Position numbers and translations under genes: made by a program. Source: Leishmania infantum JPCM5 (lineage: Eukaryota > Euglenozoa > Kinetoplastea > Trypanosomatida > Trypanosomatidae). From it: a stretch of 64,000 bases of DNA. Under the pieces are notes generated by a model. The model searched no databases and was not told the DNA's origin. It was given only the letters and a program-made list of their open reading frames with translations. Positions within the stretch are counted from its first letter, which is position 1; the number at the start of each line of letters is the position of its first letter. Of this stretch, positions 49,501-59,701 are shown one piece after another. The stretch spans positions 659,001-723,000 of the forward strand of contig NC_009414.2 of NCBI RefSeq assembly GCF_000002875.2, given 5' to 3'.

Positions 49501-52500
49501 TTTGGCACGTGGCCGCTCCTGAAGCACTTGCCAGATGCACACCCTATCGCACTCGTGAATCGCGTCGTGCTCCTCTACCGCGACATCTTCGGCGCCTCAG
49601 CGGGTTCGCTAACTGCCACTTTGGCCTCGAGCGTGGACACCAGCAGAGGGGACGTTCTGGTGGACTCGCACGTTGATGCGACTTGGTGGCAGCGTATCTG
49701 TAGCCTGGTTCTGCAGCGGCACATCTCTTCGCGCGTGGTGCGGCACACCCTGAACGCCGCCGCGGCGTACCCGCTTTTGGAGGCGTTGACAAAGGGACGT
49801 GAGTGTGCCGATTCCACGTGGCCAGCGGCACTCCTCGAACTGGTAGGCCGCCGGGACCGGTGCCCACCCACCTCGCGAACCGCGCAGATCTCGAGCGCTG
49901 GGCAGCACGTGGTGGAGACCGCGGAGGAGAACGCCGTCTCGCGTCAGTTCCGCGTGGCTTTGACGGACGACGACGGTGTCTCTGTGCGGCCGGACTTCCG
50001 GAAGACCTGGAGAGACTCTCGCCTCGATATGGTGCAGAATCTCTTTAACACGGTCGCCCCTATTTCGCTCTCGGGGTTCGAGGATCGGCCGGAGGAGCTC
50101 ACCGGGGCGCTTGAGCTGCTCTCCTGCCGCACGCGAGCGATGCCGCTCGGTCGCGGCATGCTCACAATGTGCACGCAGAGCTTCAAGGTGCAGGATAGCA
50201 TCCCCATTGCACCGCTCAATCTGAACGGGCGCACCAGCGACGGAATCAATGTTGCGAGCAAGCCGGCGGACGACCTCATGTGGCCTCTTTTTCACAATGG
50301 GTGCGCAGCCGGTCTCCGGTTTCTGCCGCTGCCGCCAGCCTTCTGCGCCGGCGCAGGAGAAGCGCCGTTCGCGACGCAGGACGCGCTCGGAGACACGGAT
50401 GCAAAGGAGACAGCTGCCCTTTCGCTTCGTAACGTCACGCAGAGCATCACAAAACAGTGGGTCATGTACCAGACGAAGAACATTGGCGACCCCGCTTCGC
50501 GAGCCGGGCTCTTGCTCGCCACGGGTATCCTCGGCCACCTCACGGTGCTGCAGCGCACGGATATTTTCTACCTTCTCATCTCGCGACAGGAGCAGTACGT
50601 CTGGCGCGAGGCCACAACGATGGCGGTGATGCTGGGGCTGAGCTGCAGCTTCTGCGGCACCGGAAACGAGGCAGTGTTCCGCTGCCTCTCGGTGCATGTG
50701 CAGTCGCTGAACCCGAGTGCCGAGGATATCGAGGTGTCCCTGGATGTGCAGACTGCAGCGCTTGTGTCCATGGGCCTTCTGTGCCAACAGTCGCCGTCTA
50801 ACTCCTTTCTTGTGGAGGTCTTCCTCGTTGAGCTGTCGCGCCTGCCCACGGATGAGCACTGCACCAAGCGCGAGGGCTACGTGCTCGGCGCCGGCTTCGG
50901 CCTTGGCCAGCTGCTGCTCGGCGTAGGCCAGTCGCACGGAGTGCAGCGCGTCGAGGACCGTCTGCTGGCCATCATGAGGGGTGAACCGCGCAGCGCCGCC
51001 GTGTCAACGCGCGAGGGTGTCGAGCACTTCGAAGAAACGATGGGTCGCGGGGAGGCGGGGCATTTCCTCACCCGTGCGCTGCTGTCGCAGGACGAGCGAG
51101 AGGCCACCTACAACGCATGTGCGAGTGTCTACGAAGGCGACTGCTACAACGTGTTCGTGTCCGGCCCAGCGGCTGCTATGGCGCTCGGCATGATGTATCT
51201 GAGGACTGATAGCGCGTTTATCGCGTCAAGGATGGCGCCGCCGAATCGGCGCGCCGCTATGCAGAAGTTGACGCCTCTGATGTGCCACCTGCGGAGCATG
51301 ATGGCCTCGCTGATTGGCTGGAGCTCGATCGAGCCAACGCGGCTGTGGCTCTACAACCAGGTGCCCTCCTCCTTGTTGGAGCTGACGCAAGCATCGCTGC
51401 CGCGGCTCGCCACACAGCAGATCAACTACTTGCTGATGAATCTTGCCCACTGTATCGCCGGGCACGTGATGGCGGTCGGGTTGCGGTTCGCAGGCACGAT
51501 GAACAGCACAGCGCGCGACCTCATCTTCGCGGAGCTACAGGGCTTTCTCGCTGGCCGCGTTGGTTCCACCAAGGCCGCCACTCCCGCCGTACAGCGCGCG
51601 ACAGGTGCGTATGAGACGTGTCTGCTGGCCTGTGCGAATGCGCTGAGTCTTGTCATGGCGGGCACAGGGGACTTGAGGGCGTTAGCGCTGCTGCAGCAGT
51701 TGCACCGGCGCACAAATGTGCCCTACGGCTCTCACATGGCCATCTCCATGAGCATCGGCTTGCTATTCCTGGGAAGTGGGCGGTTGACACTGTGCAACAA
51801 CATCACCGCGGTGGCGGCGCTGCTCATGGCATTTTACCCGGTCTGGCCGAAGGACGCAGAGGACAACACGGGCCATTTGCAAGCGCTGCGACACTTGTAT
51901 GGGCTGGCCGTGGTGCCGCGGGTCATGGAGGCGGTGGATGCCGTCAGTCACCAGCCTGTGTCGGTTCCTGTGCGCATCGTTCTGCGCAAGAAGAAATCTG
52001 CGGAAATGGACGCCGATGTGAGAGCTCAGCAGCGAACCTCGCGTGCTGCTGCTTCTGATGCCGTGGAGCGCGCCGAGGACACCGAGCAGGCTATCCACAC
52101 TGTCACCCCGTGCCTATACCCGCCAGTGGAGATGATTGAGCGGGTGGAGGTGCGCGGCACTCAATACTACCCACTGGTGTTCTACGCCTTCAGCAAGGAG
52201 CTCACACAGTCGGCGGGTATGCTGTTTCGCGTCATGGCGAAGGAGAGCGCCTCCTCACCAGTCTACAGTCGAGGCGGCGGGCGTGCTCTCTCTACCAGGA
52301 CCTCAATCGAATCCAGGCTGCTCGGCTGGCTGCATCGACTCTTTCGCCAGAGCTCGACAACAATGACCGAGGCACTCACCATCATTGACAGCGTGAAGCT
52401 ATTGTTACGGGTGCAACGCCCGCTCCTCTCCCGCACAACAGGGGGAGGTGAGCTGCTGCTCTCCGGCGACTTTGGGGAGGCCATTGCGGAGGCGATGGAG

Positions 52501-53016
52501 AGACGGTATGCGTTCATCTTCCTTCGTGGTGGCGTGCCGGCCGTCGAGGGTGTGTCGAGTGATCCTCACCACCCACTTCGCCAGCTGATTCTCGAGGGCA
52601 AATCGCGCGCAGAGGTGTTTCAGTCCATCGCCCGCCATCCTCAGGGCACGGTGGCGTTTCCATGTGACTTCACAGCCCTTTCCGTCGGTGGCGCCTCTCC
52701 GGCAAACGGGGGAGGAGGGATCACGATGGCGCCGATGTTGCCTGCAGAGCGGAACATGTGCCCTGTCATTGACACGGGTGCGCTGGCGCGCTGGATGACA
52801 GAGGCGTTGCACTATTACGGTATAGGTCAGCGGGAGATCGCGCTGCTCCGGCGAGCCTTCACGGCCTTTTCCACGTCTGCGGCTGGTAGCCCGATGGGGA
52901 CCAGCTGCGAGGGCTCATCTTCGGTGCAGCGACTTACAGCCCTCCTGCGGTTGCAGGCGACGACGCTGCTGCCTCTTGCAACCCTCGAAAAGATCTGGGC
53001 CTGCTGCGTCTACTGA
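46534..53016 (+). CDS. APC1: Anaphase-promoting complex (cyclosome) subunit 1
   Basis: This is a 2160-residue protein, in the size range of human APC1 (1944). The N-terminal half is a beta-rich region with long Ser/Ala/Gly inserts. The diagnostic region is at residues about 1315-1800: WVMYQTKNIGDPASRAGLLL, ATTMAVMLGLSCSFCGTGNE, SLDVQTAALVSMGLLCQ, KREGYVLGAGFGLGQLLLG, GPAAAMALGMMYLRTDS. These are proteasome/cyclosome (PC) repeats in the order typical of APC1. After them comes TPCLYPPVEMIERVEVRG then YYPLVFY, matching the APC1 segment 'TPCLLPE...V.V.G.RYWP'. APC1 is the largest scaffold of the ubiquitin ligase that triggers anaphase. The acceptor about 36 bases upstream supports the start at 46534; the ATG at 46693 is a possible alternative. 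Confidence 0.93.
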   Translation: MSLSPYTIDVGPCKADGRRDVFLQWHQRPCFSTTHRGITRVCLAKWPARSRTDMALETNDVDESEALRAQRTEQVYQTLLEFGDPQGPPTSPQLMCSDHDAAGNDNDARSPLEQYLCVFHREELADQYGRYTFVQPHTICTAYRIADSTALELVLHNITPTDISAAAAGVFVRGHRQSNKGLPSSTPLEYQGIQYKPASNLWWMGAPLSLKPVYVAVPLGPQVGATGGAPKGSVDKASGSHADGIAAADSDHGDKAAGDTVSRPVASPIAVGADDATAQKETGDNTSSPLLVELGGRTAQGEFEFRHSRSSSPNMCFPSQSAVLPAEGLASQVAAAASSPSLPRASLPLVSNAQARHVAVEATVLAQLELFDLTAGSCTCASSLAVVRTGDDELGLATTTPQYALDCMLWQWWPHRVRLPRLASGNAALSAVASPHAALDRYAVFVYDAHQSRVFVLRTPHLRSGTGDFELLFSFPCGSLPFVLPCLRAPHPAPIAVCNYPRPNCISVYDVMALLDAPAATTVAMELDLETYQANHSAFFGKVCTSSSGDDSALFGGADILSTNGSSTRGFMPAPPLPTGAADNAMARSVTAASWRADAINGVSHPIRNILYHYQNRLVVQYAWPSGSAQPAATEGADDADAGFASSCGSGEYEADSDQSVRSRHRRRRRCEGTVSFTVEFPAITLDQDPLLAFVLEALSAALGARAVAALEYILFAELWHRKCRAAAVADAFDLCARLLRKIFRCECGCSDPALACASARAELQQAAEDPEATACGSEAMTEAAAPHVFVDPSTVTLQQIRRTIARRHTADAPACWRKEEEESSTTSVVKTPIPVRRGAIDAYAWTRQERGLALVALHLLFEACRAQEHLWPLLPRLASVNRDLSDALQWPSYVEYYDVMCPRLFAAPPPPSQISPTQSFTDSLPASVLQCHFDSLERPDNAAALRACCATTVAPSAAEFASGDAPALFSALSLTAMRSSIPRSVAVPFGTWPLLKHLPDAHPIALVNRVVLLYRDIFGASAGSLTATLASSVDTSRGDVLVDSHVDATWWQRICSLVLQRHISSRVVRHTLNAAAAYPLLEALTKGRECADSTWPAALLELVGRRDRCPPTSRTAQISSAGQHVVETAEENAVSRQFRVALTDDDGVSVRPDFRKTWRDSRLDMVQNLFNTVAPISLSGFEDRPEELTGALELLSCRTRAMPLGRGMLTMCTQSFKVQDSIPIAPLNLNGRTSDGINVASKPADDLMWPLFHNGCAAGLRFLPLPPAFCAGAGEAPFATQDALGDTDAKETAALSLRNVTQSITKQWVMYQTKNIGDPASRAGLLLATGILGHLTVLQRTDIFYLLISRQEQYVWREATTMAVMLGLSCSFCGTGNEAVFRCLSVHVQSLNPSAEDIEVSLDVQTAALVSMGLLCQQSPSNSFLVEVFLVELSRLPTDEHCTKREGYVLGAGFGLGQLLLGVGQSHGVQRVEDRLLAIMRGEPRSAAVSTREGVEHFEETMGRGEAGHFLTRALLSQDEREATYNACASVYEGDCYNVFVSGPAAAMALGMMYLRTDSAFIASRMAPPNRRAAMQKLTPLMCHLRSMMASLIGWSSIEPTRLWLYNQVPSSLLELTQASLPRLATQQINYLLMNLAHCIAGHVMAVGLRFAGTMNSTARDLIFAELQGFLAGRVGSTKAATPAVQRATGAYETCLLACANALSLVMAGTGDLRALALLQQLHRRTNVPYGSHMAISMSIGLLFLGSGRLTLCNNITAVAALLMAFYPVWPKDAEDNTGHLQALRHLYGLAVVPRVMEAVDAVSHQPVSVPVRIVLRKKKSAEMDADVRAQQRTSRAAASDAVERAEDTEQAIHTVTPCLYPPVEMIERVEVRGTQYYPLVFYAFSKELTQSAGMLFRVMAKESASSPVYSRGGGRALSTRTSIESRLLGWLHRLFRQSSTTMTEALTIIDSVKLLLRVQRPLLSRTTGGGELLLSGDFGEAIAEAMERRYAFIFLRGGVPAVEGVSSDPHHPLRQLILEGKSRAEVFQSIARHPQGTVAFPCDFTALSVGGASPANGGGGITMAPMLPAERNMCPVIDTGALARWMTEALHYYGIGQREIALLRRAFTAFSTSAAGSPMGTSCEGSSSVQRLTALLRLQATTLLPLATLEKIWACCVY

Positions 53017-53910
53017 GGCGTGTATGCATCGAGCGAGGAGCCCTCGTTGTATGCGACTTGCAGGCGCAAACAAACGACACGACCAGAAAACAAGGAGATG
53101 CCAGGGTGCAAGTGCGTGTGTGCGTTCTCACGGATAGAAGGAAGCGACATGAGGGGCCTACTGTTACTCGGATATTCAATGCAGAACGGCGCAGACCGTC
53201 GGTGACGGGCGCGCTAACGGGCCCTCGATACGCAAGCAGCTCTGCTTGCGCGTTTTTTGTCCAGCCCAGGCACCGTAGATCACACCTGGAGAAAGGGCAG
53301 CATATAGATAGGAGAAAGGAGTTGAATCTACGGCCAAACAAAAAGGGTCTCCATCATTCTCGTAAAGCAACAAGCGGTAGCGCGCGGCTGACGACCGAGC
53401 CCCCTTTTTTGTCGTTTTTTTTTTTGTGAGCTCACCCTTCTTCCTGACTCTAGCTGCCATGCCTGTTTTCGCTGACGCTCCTGGGGCCATTATGCGTTGG
53501 GCGGCCTTCAAGACGTTTTCTAGCGCTTCGTTCTTTGAGAAACCGTCTGTTCACCCACCCCCTAGCACAGACCACGCCGTCTGTGCACGGGCATTCGTAG
53601 CGACTCATCCACTTATCCTTCCTGTTCGCACTCTCCTGTACCTTCTTTGCGCTGCTGCTTCTGACCACATGGCTGATGCACTGCCGGGATGGGCGCACCT
53701 GGCACATGCGCGTTTAGTATCAACGTGCTGCGCGCCCCGCGCGATTTCTTCGTCGCCACCGTCGCTTTTTTTTTCGCCGTTTCACAAGTTGTGTCGATCC
53801 CTCCCGCAATCCTTCTCTCATTGGAAGCGTCTGGAAAGGGCCAGGCGTGAAAGGCTTACACCTGAATCACTGCAAGTTGCCGCTCTCCCTGAATTTCCTC
53901 GGAAGCCATC
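53017..53910 (+). other. Intergenic region
   Basis: The APC1 3' UTR is followed by the IFT20 leader, with a T run at 53415-53425. The IFT20 acceptor is listed separately. No gene is seen. Confidence 0.55.
53766..53788 (+). promoter_or_regulatory. Predicted trans-splice acceptor of IFT20
   Basis: A run of nine T is followed by cgccgtttcacaag, with AG at 53787-53788, the first after the tract. It predicts a 122-base leader with no ATG before 53911. Confidence 0.6.
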
Positions 53911-54300
53911 ATGGACGAGGATCGACTCATCATGTTCGATAGCAACGGCGCTATTCGCATGTACGACCCTGAAAAGTATGACGAACTTGTGAAGACAGTC
54001 GAGGTGGAGCGGCGCTACGTGGAGAAGATGGATGAGTTCCGCGCTCTCGTGCAGCGCACAATGGCCATTGTCCAGCGCCTCGGCGAAGCGATCGAGGCTG
54101 AGAAACTAAAAGCGATTGGATTCCGAAACATCGTCGAAAGCGAGTCTGAGGAGCGTTTCCGCGCCGTCCAGGAGGCCCAGATACGGCTGCGTGAGAAGCA
54201 GATGGAGCTAGATCGCTACGTCGCGGAGTACGAGTCTCTGAAGCTCGTAGAGCAGGAACAGCAGACGTTCTTCCAGCATCTTAGCCAGGCCAAGGATTAA
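53911..54300 (+). CDS. IFT20: Intraflagellar transport protein IFT20
   Basis: This is a 129-residue protein, nearly the same length as human IFT20 (132), and helical throughout. Diagnostic segments are the opening FDSNGAIRMYDPEKYDELVK, the central RLGEAIEAEKLKAIGFRNIV, which corresponds to the IFT20 'AENEKMKAIGARNLL' core, and the C-terminal REKQMELDRYVAEYESLKLV then EQEQQTFFQHL, corresponding to '[26 protein letters not shown]'. IFT20 is a subunit of the IFT-B complex and links it to vesicle traffic from the Golgi toward the flagellum. The ATG at 53911 gives the expected N-terminus. There is no sign of damage. Confidence 0.93.
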   Translation: MDEDRLIMFDSNGAIRMYDPEKYDELVKTVEVERRYVEKMDEFRALVQRTMAIVQRLGEAIEAEKLKAIGFRNIVESESEERFRAVQEAQIRLREKQMELDRYVAEYESLKLVEQEQQTFFQHLSQAKD

Positions 54301-56641
54301 AGCGCAGCAATTCAGCAGCAGCGTGTGGCTCACAAGACGAATCTGCTTTTGAGAATGGTGAGCCGCTACAGTGCTGCCCAACGAACGGAGAGAGTAGACG
54401 AGGAAAACGAAATGTCTCGCACGGCACGTGAGACGGAAGCCGTTCAGCCGTACACGCGTTTCACGCGTGCGGGAGTGTGCACGTGGGCCCTTCGCCTCTC
54501 TTCCTTGGCGTGGATGCTTTGCTAGCTCTGCGTCGTATAGACCTTTGTGCCGGTGTGCTGGTGGTACATGCTGGCGCGTGAGCGTGAGCGAGTGTTGGCG
54601 GTTTCTTGTGTTGCCTTGCAGCTACGATGTATGTAAACTACGTCTCAATAAAGCACGCCCACCGCCGGTTGCTGTAACCTCCGTTTTCCTACTGATCTCG
54701 CTCTCTCTGCGTATATAGCCTTCTGCTGCACTTCTTTGTTCATGTGTCCAACTCTGCCCTCGAGTATCTGTGGCCGCGATAGACCGCGCATGCGCACGGG
54801 AGTAGCACCAACTGAGGGAGACCAGCGGCGAGGCGTGTGGAGGCAGGGCTCTAGGGAGTTGTTTGGCCTGTCATTGTGAAATAGCGCCTCGCGCCCCTTG
54901 AGGCGAATGCCTTCAATTAAGCCTATCATCCAGCCTGATCGGTACGAATATAGATGCAAAGCAGACACACAAAGGCAGCGTGGAGGCGAGTTGCTCTTGC
55001 CCGTCTCGGGAAAGTCGAGCCCCCCCCTTCCCCCGCTCCCTCCCTTGCACACCCACCCCGGTCAACTCGCTCCTCCTTAGTGTTGGAGAAGGGAGAGACA
55101 TAAACGACTGCCCGCTGCTGATGTTGACCTAGTTCGCAATCATTCTCTCCCTTCTCGCTGCCGCTCCTCCTCTTCTTTCCGAGAGTTCGCAGGGCATTAT
55201 TTCTTGTATGTGTGTGTAGGTGTCGGGCGCACGCCACCAGCCCCTCCGGCTCCACCACCGATAAAAAGACCAAAAAATTGGGCTTCTAGCTCCTACTCTC
55301 AAGAGCGTGCCATCGCGCTTCACGTTTCGCCTACCCTCTGTCTTCCTCATCTCAACTGCCGCCTCGCCTCTCTTCTGCCTCCCCTCATTTTTGTAACCGC
55401 CTTCCGTTCTCTCTCACGAGCCTTTGCTGCCTTCGATGTGAGGCAGGTGTCTTCATCTTTTTTTTTTCTTTCTATTCTCTCTTGCTGGTGTTGGTCTCAA
55501 CACTGGTCGGTCTCGCTGTTGTGCAAGGGATGCCCAAGAGCACATCCGTCTTATCTAGTTGTTTACCTGTATCCGTGTCGCTTGCGGCTCCTCTTGGTGT
55601 ATCTGCGCGTGCGGCAGTCCCAACTTTGTGCGCGCTCGGATCTCCCCCTCCCAACACACATCCATCAGCCGATTACGTGACGTGGTTGACGATATCGCTC
55701 TTCCGACCCCCTGCCTCTTTTTCCAAATCACGCCCTCCTTCCCCCAAATCGGTTGGGCGTGGCTCTCTCGCGTATTCTCATCTTGTTCCCCTCATCGGTA
55801 GCAGTGACACTCTTTTGTTGTTGTTGTACGCGTTCTTTGCCGTTCTCTCTCTGTGCCTATGCAAATTTTGTTTTATACGGTTTCACTGTTATTGTCGGGG
55901 TTTTCTGTGTGTCTGTGTGTGTGTACTGCGCTCTGCACCATCGTATCGTCGCTTCGCTTCTGGCACTCCCCCATCCGGACACGTCTGGCGGTGTTTGTGC
56001 CTTTCTTCGTCTCTCTGGATACGTTAGCGTGTGTACCTCTGCACATGCACCCTTGCCGACGTCCTAGGTCTTGTGTTGTTTTCTTCTTTGTGATTTGTTT
56101 TCTCGGCACAGAGCTCTTTCTCGGCGTGCCGAACGACTTCATTTCCCATCTCTTTCATCTCTCTCTGCGCGGTAAAGATTTTTTCCCTTTATAGGTGGAA
56201 GGGGGGGGGAGGGAAGAGGGGGTAGGAGAGTCGTGCATCAGAGTCTTGTGCGTGAGTGCCATTTTGGTGTGCCGACGTGCATGACTAGGCTGCTGCGCGT
56301 AAGGCGGCTGCGACTTGCTTTGTTTCGAGTTTTTTCATTTGCTCCTGTTACGTTGTCTAGAGCGTGCGTCTTGAGGTCCTGGTCGAGAGACGTGGCTGCA
56401 GCCGCCTGCCATCCACTGTGCCTGTGCTCGGCTGCGCGTTGAGGCATCAAGTCCCCTGCGCTGCACCGCGTCGCTTGACCCTCTTGTAGATATTTGTTTG
56501 CATGCAGGGGTATCTGTACGCCGTATGTGGGCTGCCGCAGCGACGAAGAACTCCCAACACTTATGCTTGTCGACACTTCGTCTTGCTTTCGCTCTTCTTA
56601 TGTGCGTGTGTGATCGCCAAGGAGACTTGAATCGAACAACA
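54301..56641 (+). other. Long intergenic region (2.3 kb)
   Basis: The IFT20 3' UTR is followed by a pyrimidine-rich spacer. A C run lies at 55020-55027, a T run at about 55460-55468 and a G run at 56201-56208. The frame of the next gene is open from 56498 via TTG, with ATGs at 56525 and 56600; the candidate acceptor AG at 56619-56620 lies beyond both, which supports 56642 as the start. Confidence 0.55.
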
Positions 56642-59600
56642 ATGGCAGCTTCAGGGCTTAACCATGCGGCACCCCGCCGACGGCCTGGGTCGTGTCCGCC
56701 CTCCACGCGGCAGCTCCACTGCATCGAGACGCTGTACGCGACTCACAGACATGTGCCATCCCCGCACTACTGCTTCGACCCTGATGCGCTTCTGGCGAAG
56801 TCCATCCAGCAGCAACTCGAGCGCCTGTACAGAGGTCCGAACGCCGACGCCAGTCCACGCCAACGGCCGAGCAGTGCATCGCAGCCACACCGCGGCAGAT
56901 CGACGAACAGCAAGCAGCATGGAAGCGGTAGTCGAGCGCGGCTGAGCTTGACACAGTCCACTCCCGGTGCGAAGCGGGACGAGTCCTCGTTCTCTCTCTC
57001 ACGGCTGTCAACGCCTTGCTCAAAGCGCCTCGTGGCGTCGCTGTCTTCTCCCCAGCCGCAGCGTCCGCACGGAACTACAGCGGCGGCAATCTCGCTTCTG
57101 ACTTCAACTCTTCCTGAACCGTCGCAGCCCCCCGCATGGTGTAGGCAGCGCGGCAAAGAGGAGATCATCGAAAACGAACTTGAGCCGGTGCCGAACCTCA
57201 TCGGACTCAGCGACTACTTTATGAAGCGCCCTCATTTCGTCTACCGGCCCCGCTCCACGGGTGGCAGCGAGGCAAGTACATCCGCTGCAGACCTGTACAG
57301 CGGCTGGCATGATCTCGACGGCGCGAGATGTCACTCCCGCACCCGAGTGACACCGCAGTTGTCACGCTCGTCCAGTTCGACGACGCCAGGCCTCCCAAAC
57401 AGCTCTAGTATTCGCCGCCCCACACTTCAGTTCGGTGTTCTTCCGAGCTCCGTCGTGCGCAGGTGTGCGGCAGGATTTTCCGGCCAGCCGAAGCCGTCCC
57501 AGCGCATTGATACTTCTGCACCAGCGGCGGACCACAGTCGCGGGGTGAACGGCGCACCATTGCCTCCTGGCGAGGCGGCGATTGGCGTACACGCAAGCGA
57601 GCCATCATCAAGCAGCAGGCACAGCGCGTCCACCTTCTTCCTAGACAGCGAAGAGGTTTTCTTCGACGAGGATCCGCTCGCGACGCAGCTGCTGCAGGGA
57701 CCAGAGGCTGCGAAGTGTCCTGCAACAATGCATGCGCCCGCCTCCGAACAGGCAGCACGAGAGCATGAGAGGGCCGACGACCCGGCGGCGTCTGGCACGC
57801 GAGCTGCGGCGGCGCTGGAGCCGCTCGTCGTGGAGAGTCTCTCGTCCTCCGCTGCGCAGCATGCACTGTTGCCGCGCGCACCCGAGACCCCATCCGACCC
57901 TGTGGCTTCCTTCAGCTCGTTTTCCACAGATCCGGCATCATCCGCCGCTGCCGGGCAGCCTGCCGCACCAGCGACACCAAAACCACCTTCAAGGAGTACA
58001 CTCTTTCTCCGCAAGCGATCGCCCAGTCCCTGGCACCGCTGCCGCACCATCGACAACTTGCTTCAGAAGCTGCTGCGTCTTCGTGTCCAGTATGAGCGCG
58101 TGAGGCATCAGGGGCATGGCCCGTGCGGTGTCTGCGACAAGAGCTTCCTGGAACCGCCACTGTATGCGTGCAGCAAGAGTGCTGCGACACAGGGGAAATG
58201 CTTCTCGTCCCTCTCTACCTTTGCTGGGACTGTGCGCTCACACAGTCGCCGTGGCCGCACCCAGCAGCAGGGACGGCAGCCGCACGCTCGACCAGTTTCA
58301 CGCGGTTCGCAGCGCAGCGGTCTTTGCAGTGGCTGCGGGCACTCAGCACCCCACATTCGCAGCGCTGTCGACGTCGGTAACGGGGATCAAGATGCTAGCC
58401 TTCATCTTTTCCGCGGCTTCCGTCGCTGCGAATGCTGCGAGGTCTTACTACCACATGACACAGTTGTGCCGGTGCCGCCGACTGTACCACGGAATGGCGC
58501 CTCATTGACACCGCGTCGGGGTCGACGGGGGCCATCTTCGGTGGCTTCGCCAGCTGCGCCACCGCGTCAGCGCTCGACACGCATGTCCGATCCATTCGCG
58601 GCAGCTCGGCCGATGCCATCCTACTATTGCCCGTGCCACAGCGAAACGGCTTCGCACCGCCGGCCCTCAGCGCGCCGTAGTGAGGAGGGAGACAGGTGCC
58701 GTGAAGGCGTGAGGGACGAAGCGGGAGCACGGGCAGCGCTTGATCTGGACGCGAAAGACCACTTGCTTCTCAAGCTCCTGCGCCGCATAGGGAAGGACAT
58801 CCGTGCGGGGCAGAAGGGATCGGAAGCGTCAACCGCAGAAGATACGGCAAGCCGCACCACCTCCGGCGCAACCGACCGAGGCGTCGAGGCCTTGCTGCGA
58901 GCATTGCGGGAGGAGGTGCACATGGACGATGCGACCTACGCGGAGCTGCTGCGCGAGCTTCATGGAAGTGGCCTGAGCCCAGTCGCTGGGTCATCCGCTG
59001 CTTCTTCGGCGGAGCCGACACACACGGTTGTACTCTTTCCGCACAGCATGCCGCACCCCCCGTTTGCACCGCCGCATCATACCACAGGATGCTGCGATGC
59101 GGCAGTGGCGACGATGGCATCGCCACCTTCGCCGCCAGAGGTGAACGCGGAGAACAACCACGCAGACGGTAGAGCACGTGGTGCGCCTCTGCAAACATAC
59201 GAGGAGAACTTGCCGTCAGCCCCTGCCGCTGTCCTCGAACCTCTCCACGCCGGTGAGGGAGCTCCCTGCTCGCAACGCTTTTCGTCAATCTCGAGCATCA
59301 AGCTGAGAAGTGACAGCTGCGTCCGCGGTCTCGCTGCGCCTGCTTTGACTTCGCACGAGGAGACTGACGCGTCTGCGCCTGGGCCCGTAGCCGAGCTGCA
59401 CCCCGCCACCGCCACGATTCCCGCCGCTTTGGGCTCCGTCTTTGACGATCTCGTGCACAAATCCGTTCAGCACAGTCAGCTGCGCATTATCGACGCGCTG
59501 GAGGGGGCTCTGCGGGCGCGTCTCGGCAAGGATGAGGAGGACGCGCGGTGGGAGGTGTGTCGCAGGGGAGTGAACGAGGAGGAAGTGCTGCGGCGCCGGG

Positions 59601-59701
59601 CACTTGCGTTGGAGGAAGCGGTGAAGGGGGTAGATCTTGTGCGGCAGTGCCGCTACCTGCGTGCTCGCATTCTCGTCGCTGAAACGGAGCTGAAAGAGTA
59701 G
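56642..59701 (+). CDS. Hypothetical Cys-pair protein, probably 3'-truncated by a nonsense codon
   Basis: This is a 1019-residue protein starting MAASGLNHAAPRRRPGSC; in-frame ATGs at 56525 and 56600 are possible but less likely. Residues 1-490 are mostly Ser/Pro/Ala-rich, with an ordered patch LIGLSDYFMKRPHFVYRP near residue 190. Residues about 495-680 carry paired cysteines (CGVC, CSGC, CECC, CPC), suggesting a zinc-binding region. The C-terminal ~90 residues are helical with heptad-like charge (EEEVLRRRALALEEAVKG, then LRARILVAETELKE). The TAG at 59699-59701 interrupts this helix: read-through gives RATLTAEDHARERLTERTRA, a natural continuation of the coiled coil. The gene therefore seems to be the 5' part of a once longer ORF whose 3' part is now the adjacent pseudogene. 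Family unknown. The product may still be made as a shorter protein. Confidence 0.72.
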   Translation: MAASGLNHAAPRRRPGSCPPSTRQLHCIETLYATHRHVPSPHYCFDPDALLAKSIQQQLERLYRGPNADASPRQRPSSASQPHRGRSTNSKQHGSGSRARLSLTQSTPGAKRDESSFSLSRLSTPCSKRLVASLSSPQPQRPHGTTAAAISLLTSTLPEPSQPPAWCRQRGKEEIIENELEPVPNLIGLSDYFMKRPHFVYRPRSTGGSEASTSAADLYSGWHDLDGARCHSRTRVTPQLSRSSSSTTPGLPNSSSIRRPTLQFGVLPSSVVRRCAAGFSGQPKPSQRIDTSAPAADHSRGVNGAPLPPGEAAIGVHASEPSSSSRHSASTFFLDSEEVFFDEDPLATQLLQGPEAAKCPATMHAPASEQAAREHERADDPAASGTRAAAALEPLVVESLSSSAAQHALLPRAPETPSDPVASFSSFSTDPASSAAAGQPAAPATPKPPSRSTLFLRKRSPSPWHRCRTIDNLLQKLLRLRVQYERVRHQGHGPCGVCDKSFLEPPLYACSKSAATQGKCFSSLSTFAGTVRSHSRRGRTQQQGRQPHARPVSRGSQRSGLCSGCGHSAPHIRSAVDVGNGDQDASLHLFRGFRRCECCEVLLPHDTVVPVPPTVPRNGASLTPRRGRRGPSSVASPAAPPRQRSTRMSDPFAAARPMPSYYCPCHSETASHRRPSARRSEEGDRCREGVRDEAGARAALDLDAKDHLLLKLLRRIGKDIRAGQKGSEASTAEDTASRTTSGATDRGVEALLRALREEVHMDDATYAELLRELHGSGLSPVAGSSAASSAEPTHTVVLFPHSMPHPPFAPPHHTTGCCDAAVATMASPPSPPEVNAENNHADGRARGAPLQTYEENLPSAPAAVLEPLHAGEGAPCSQRFSSISSIKLRSDSCVRGLAAPALTSHEETDASAPGPVAELHPATATIPAALGSVFDDLVHKSVQHSQLRIIDALEGALRARLGKDEEDARWEVCRRGVNEEEVLRRRALALEEAVKGVDLVRQCRYLRARILVAETELKE

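Noticed and set aside
49609..50937. A 442-codon frame on the - strand
   Set aside because: Lies wholly antisense to the conserved PC-repeat region of APC1; long antisense frames are common in GC-rich coding DNA.
58250..58510. Hydrophobic, coding-looking reading in another frame inside the 1019-residue gene, considered as a double frameshift
   Set aside because: The main frame there carries paired cysteines (CSGC, CECC) that fit with those before and after, and no stop interrupts it.
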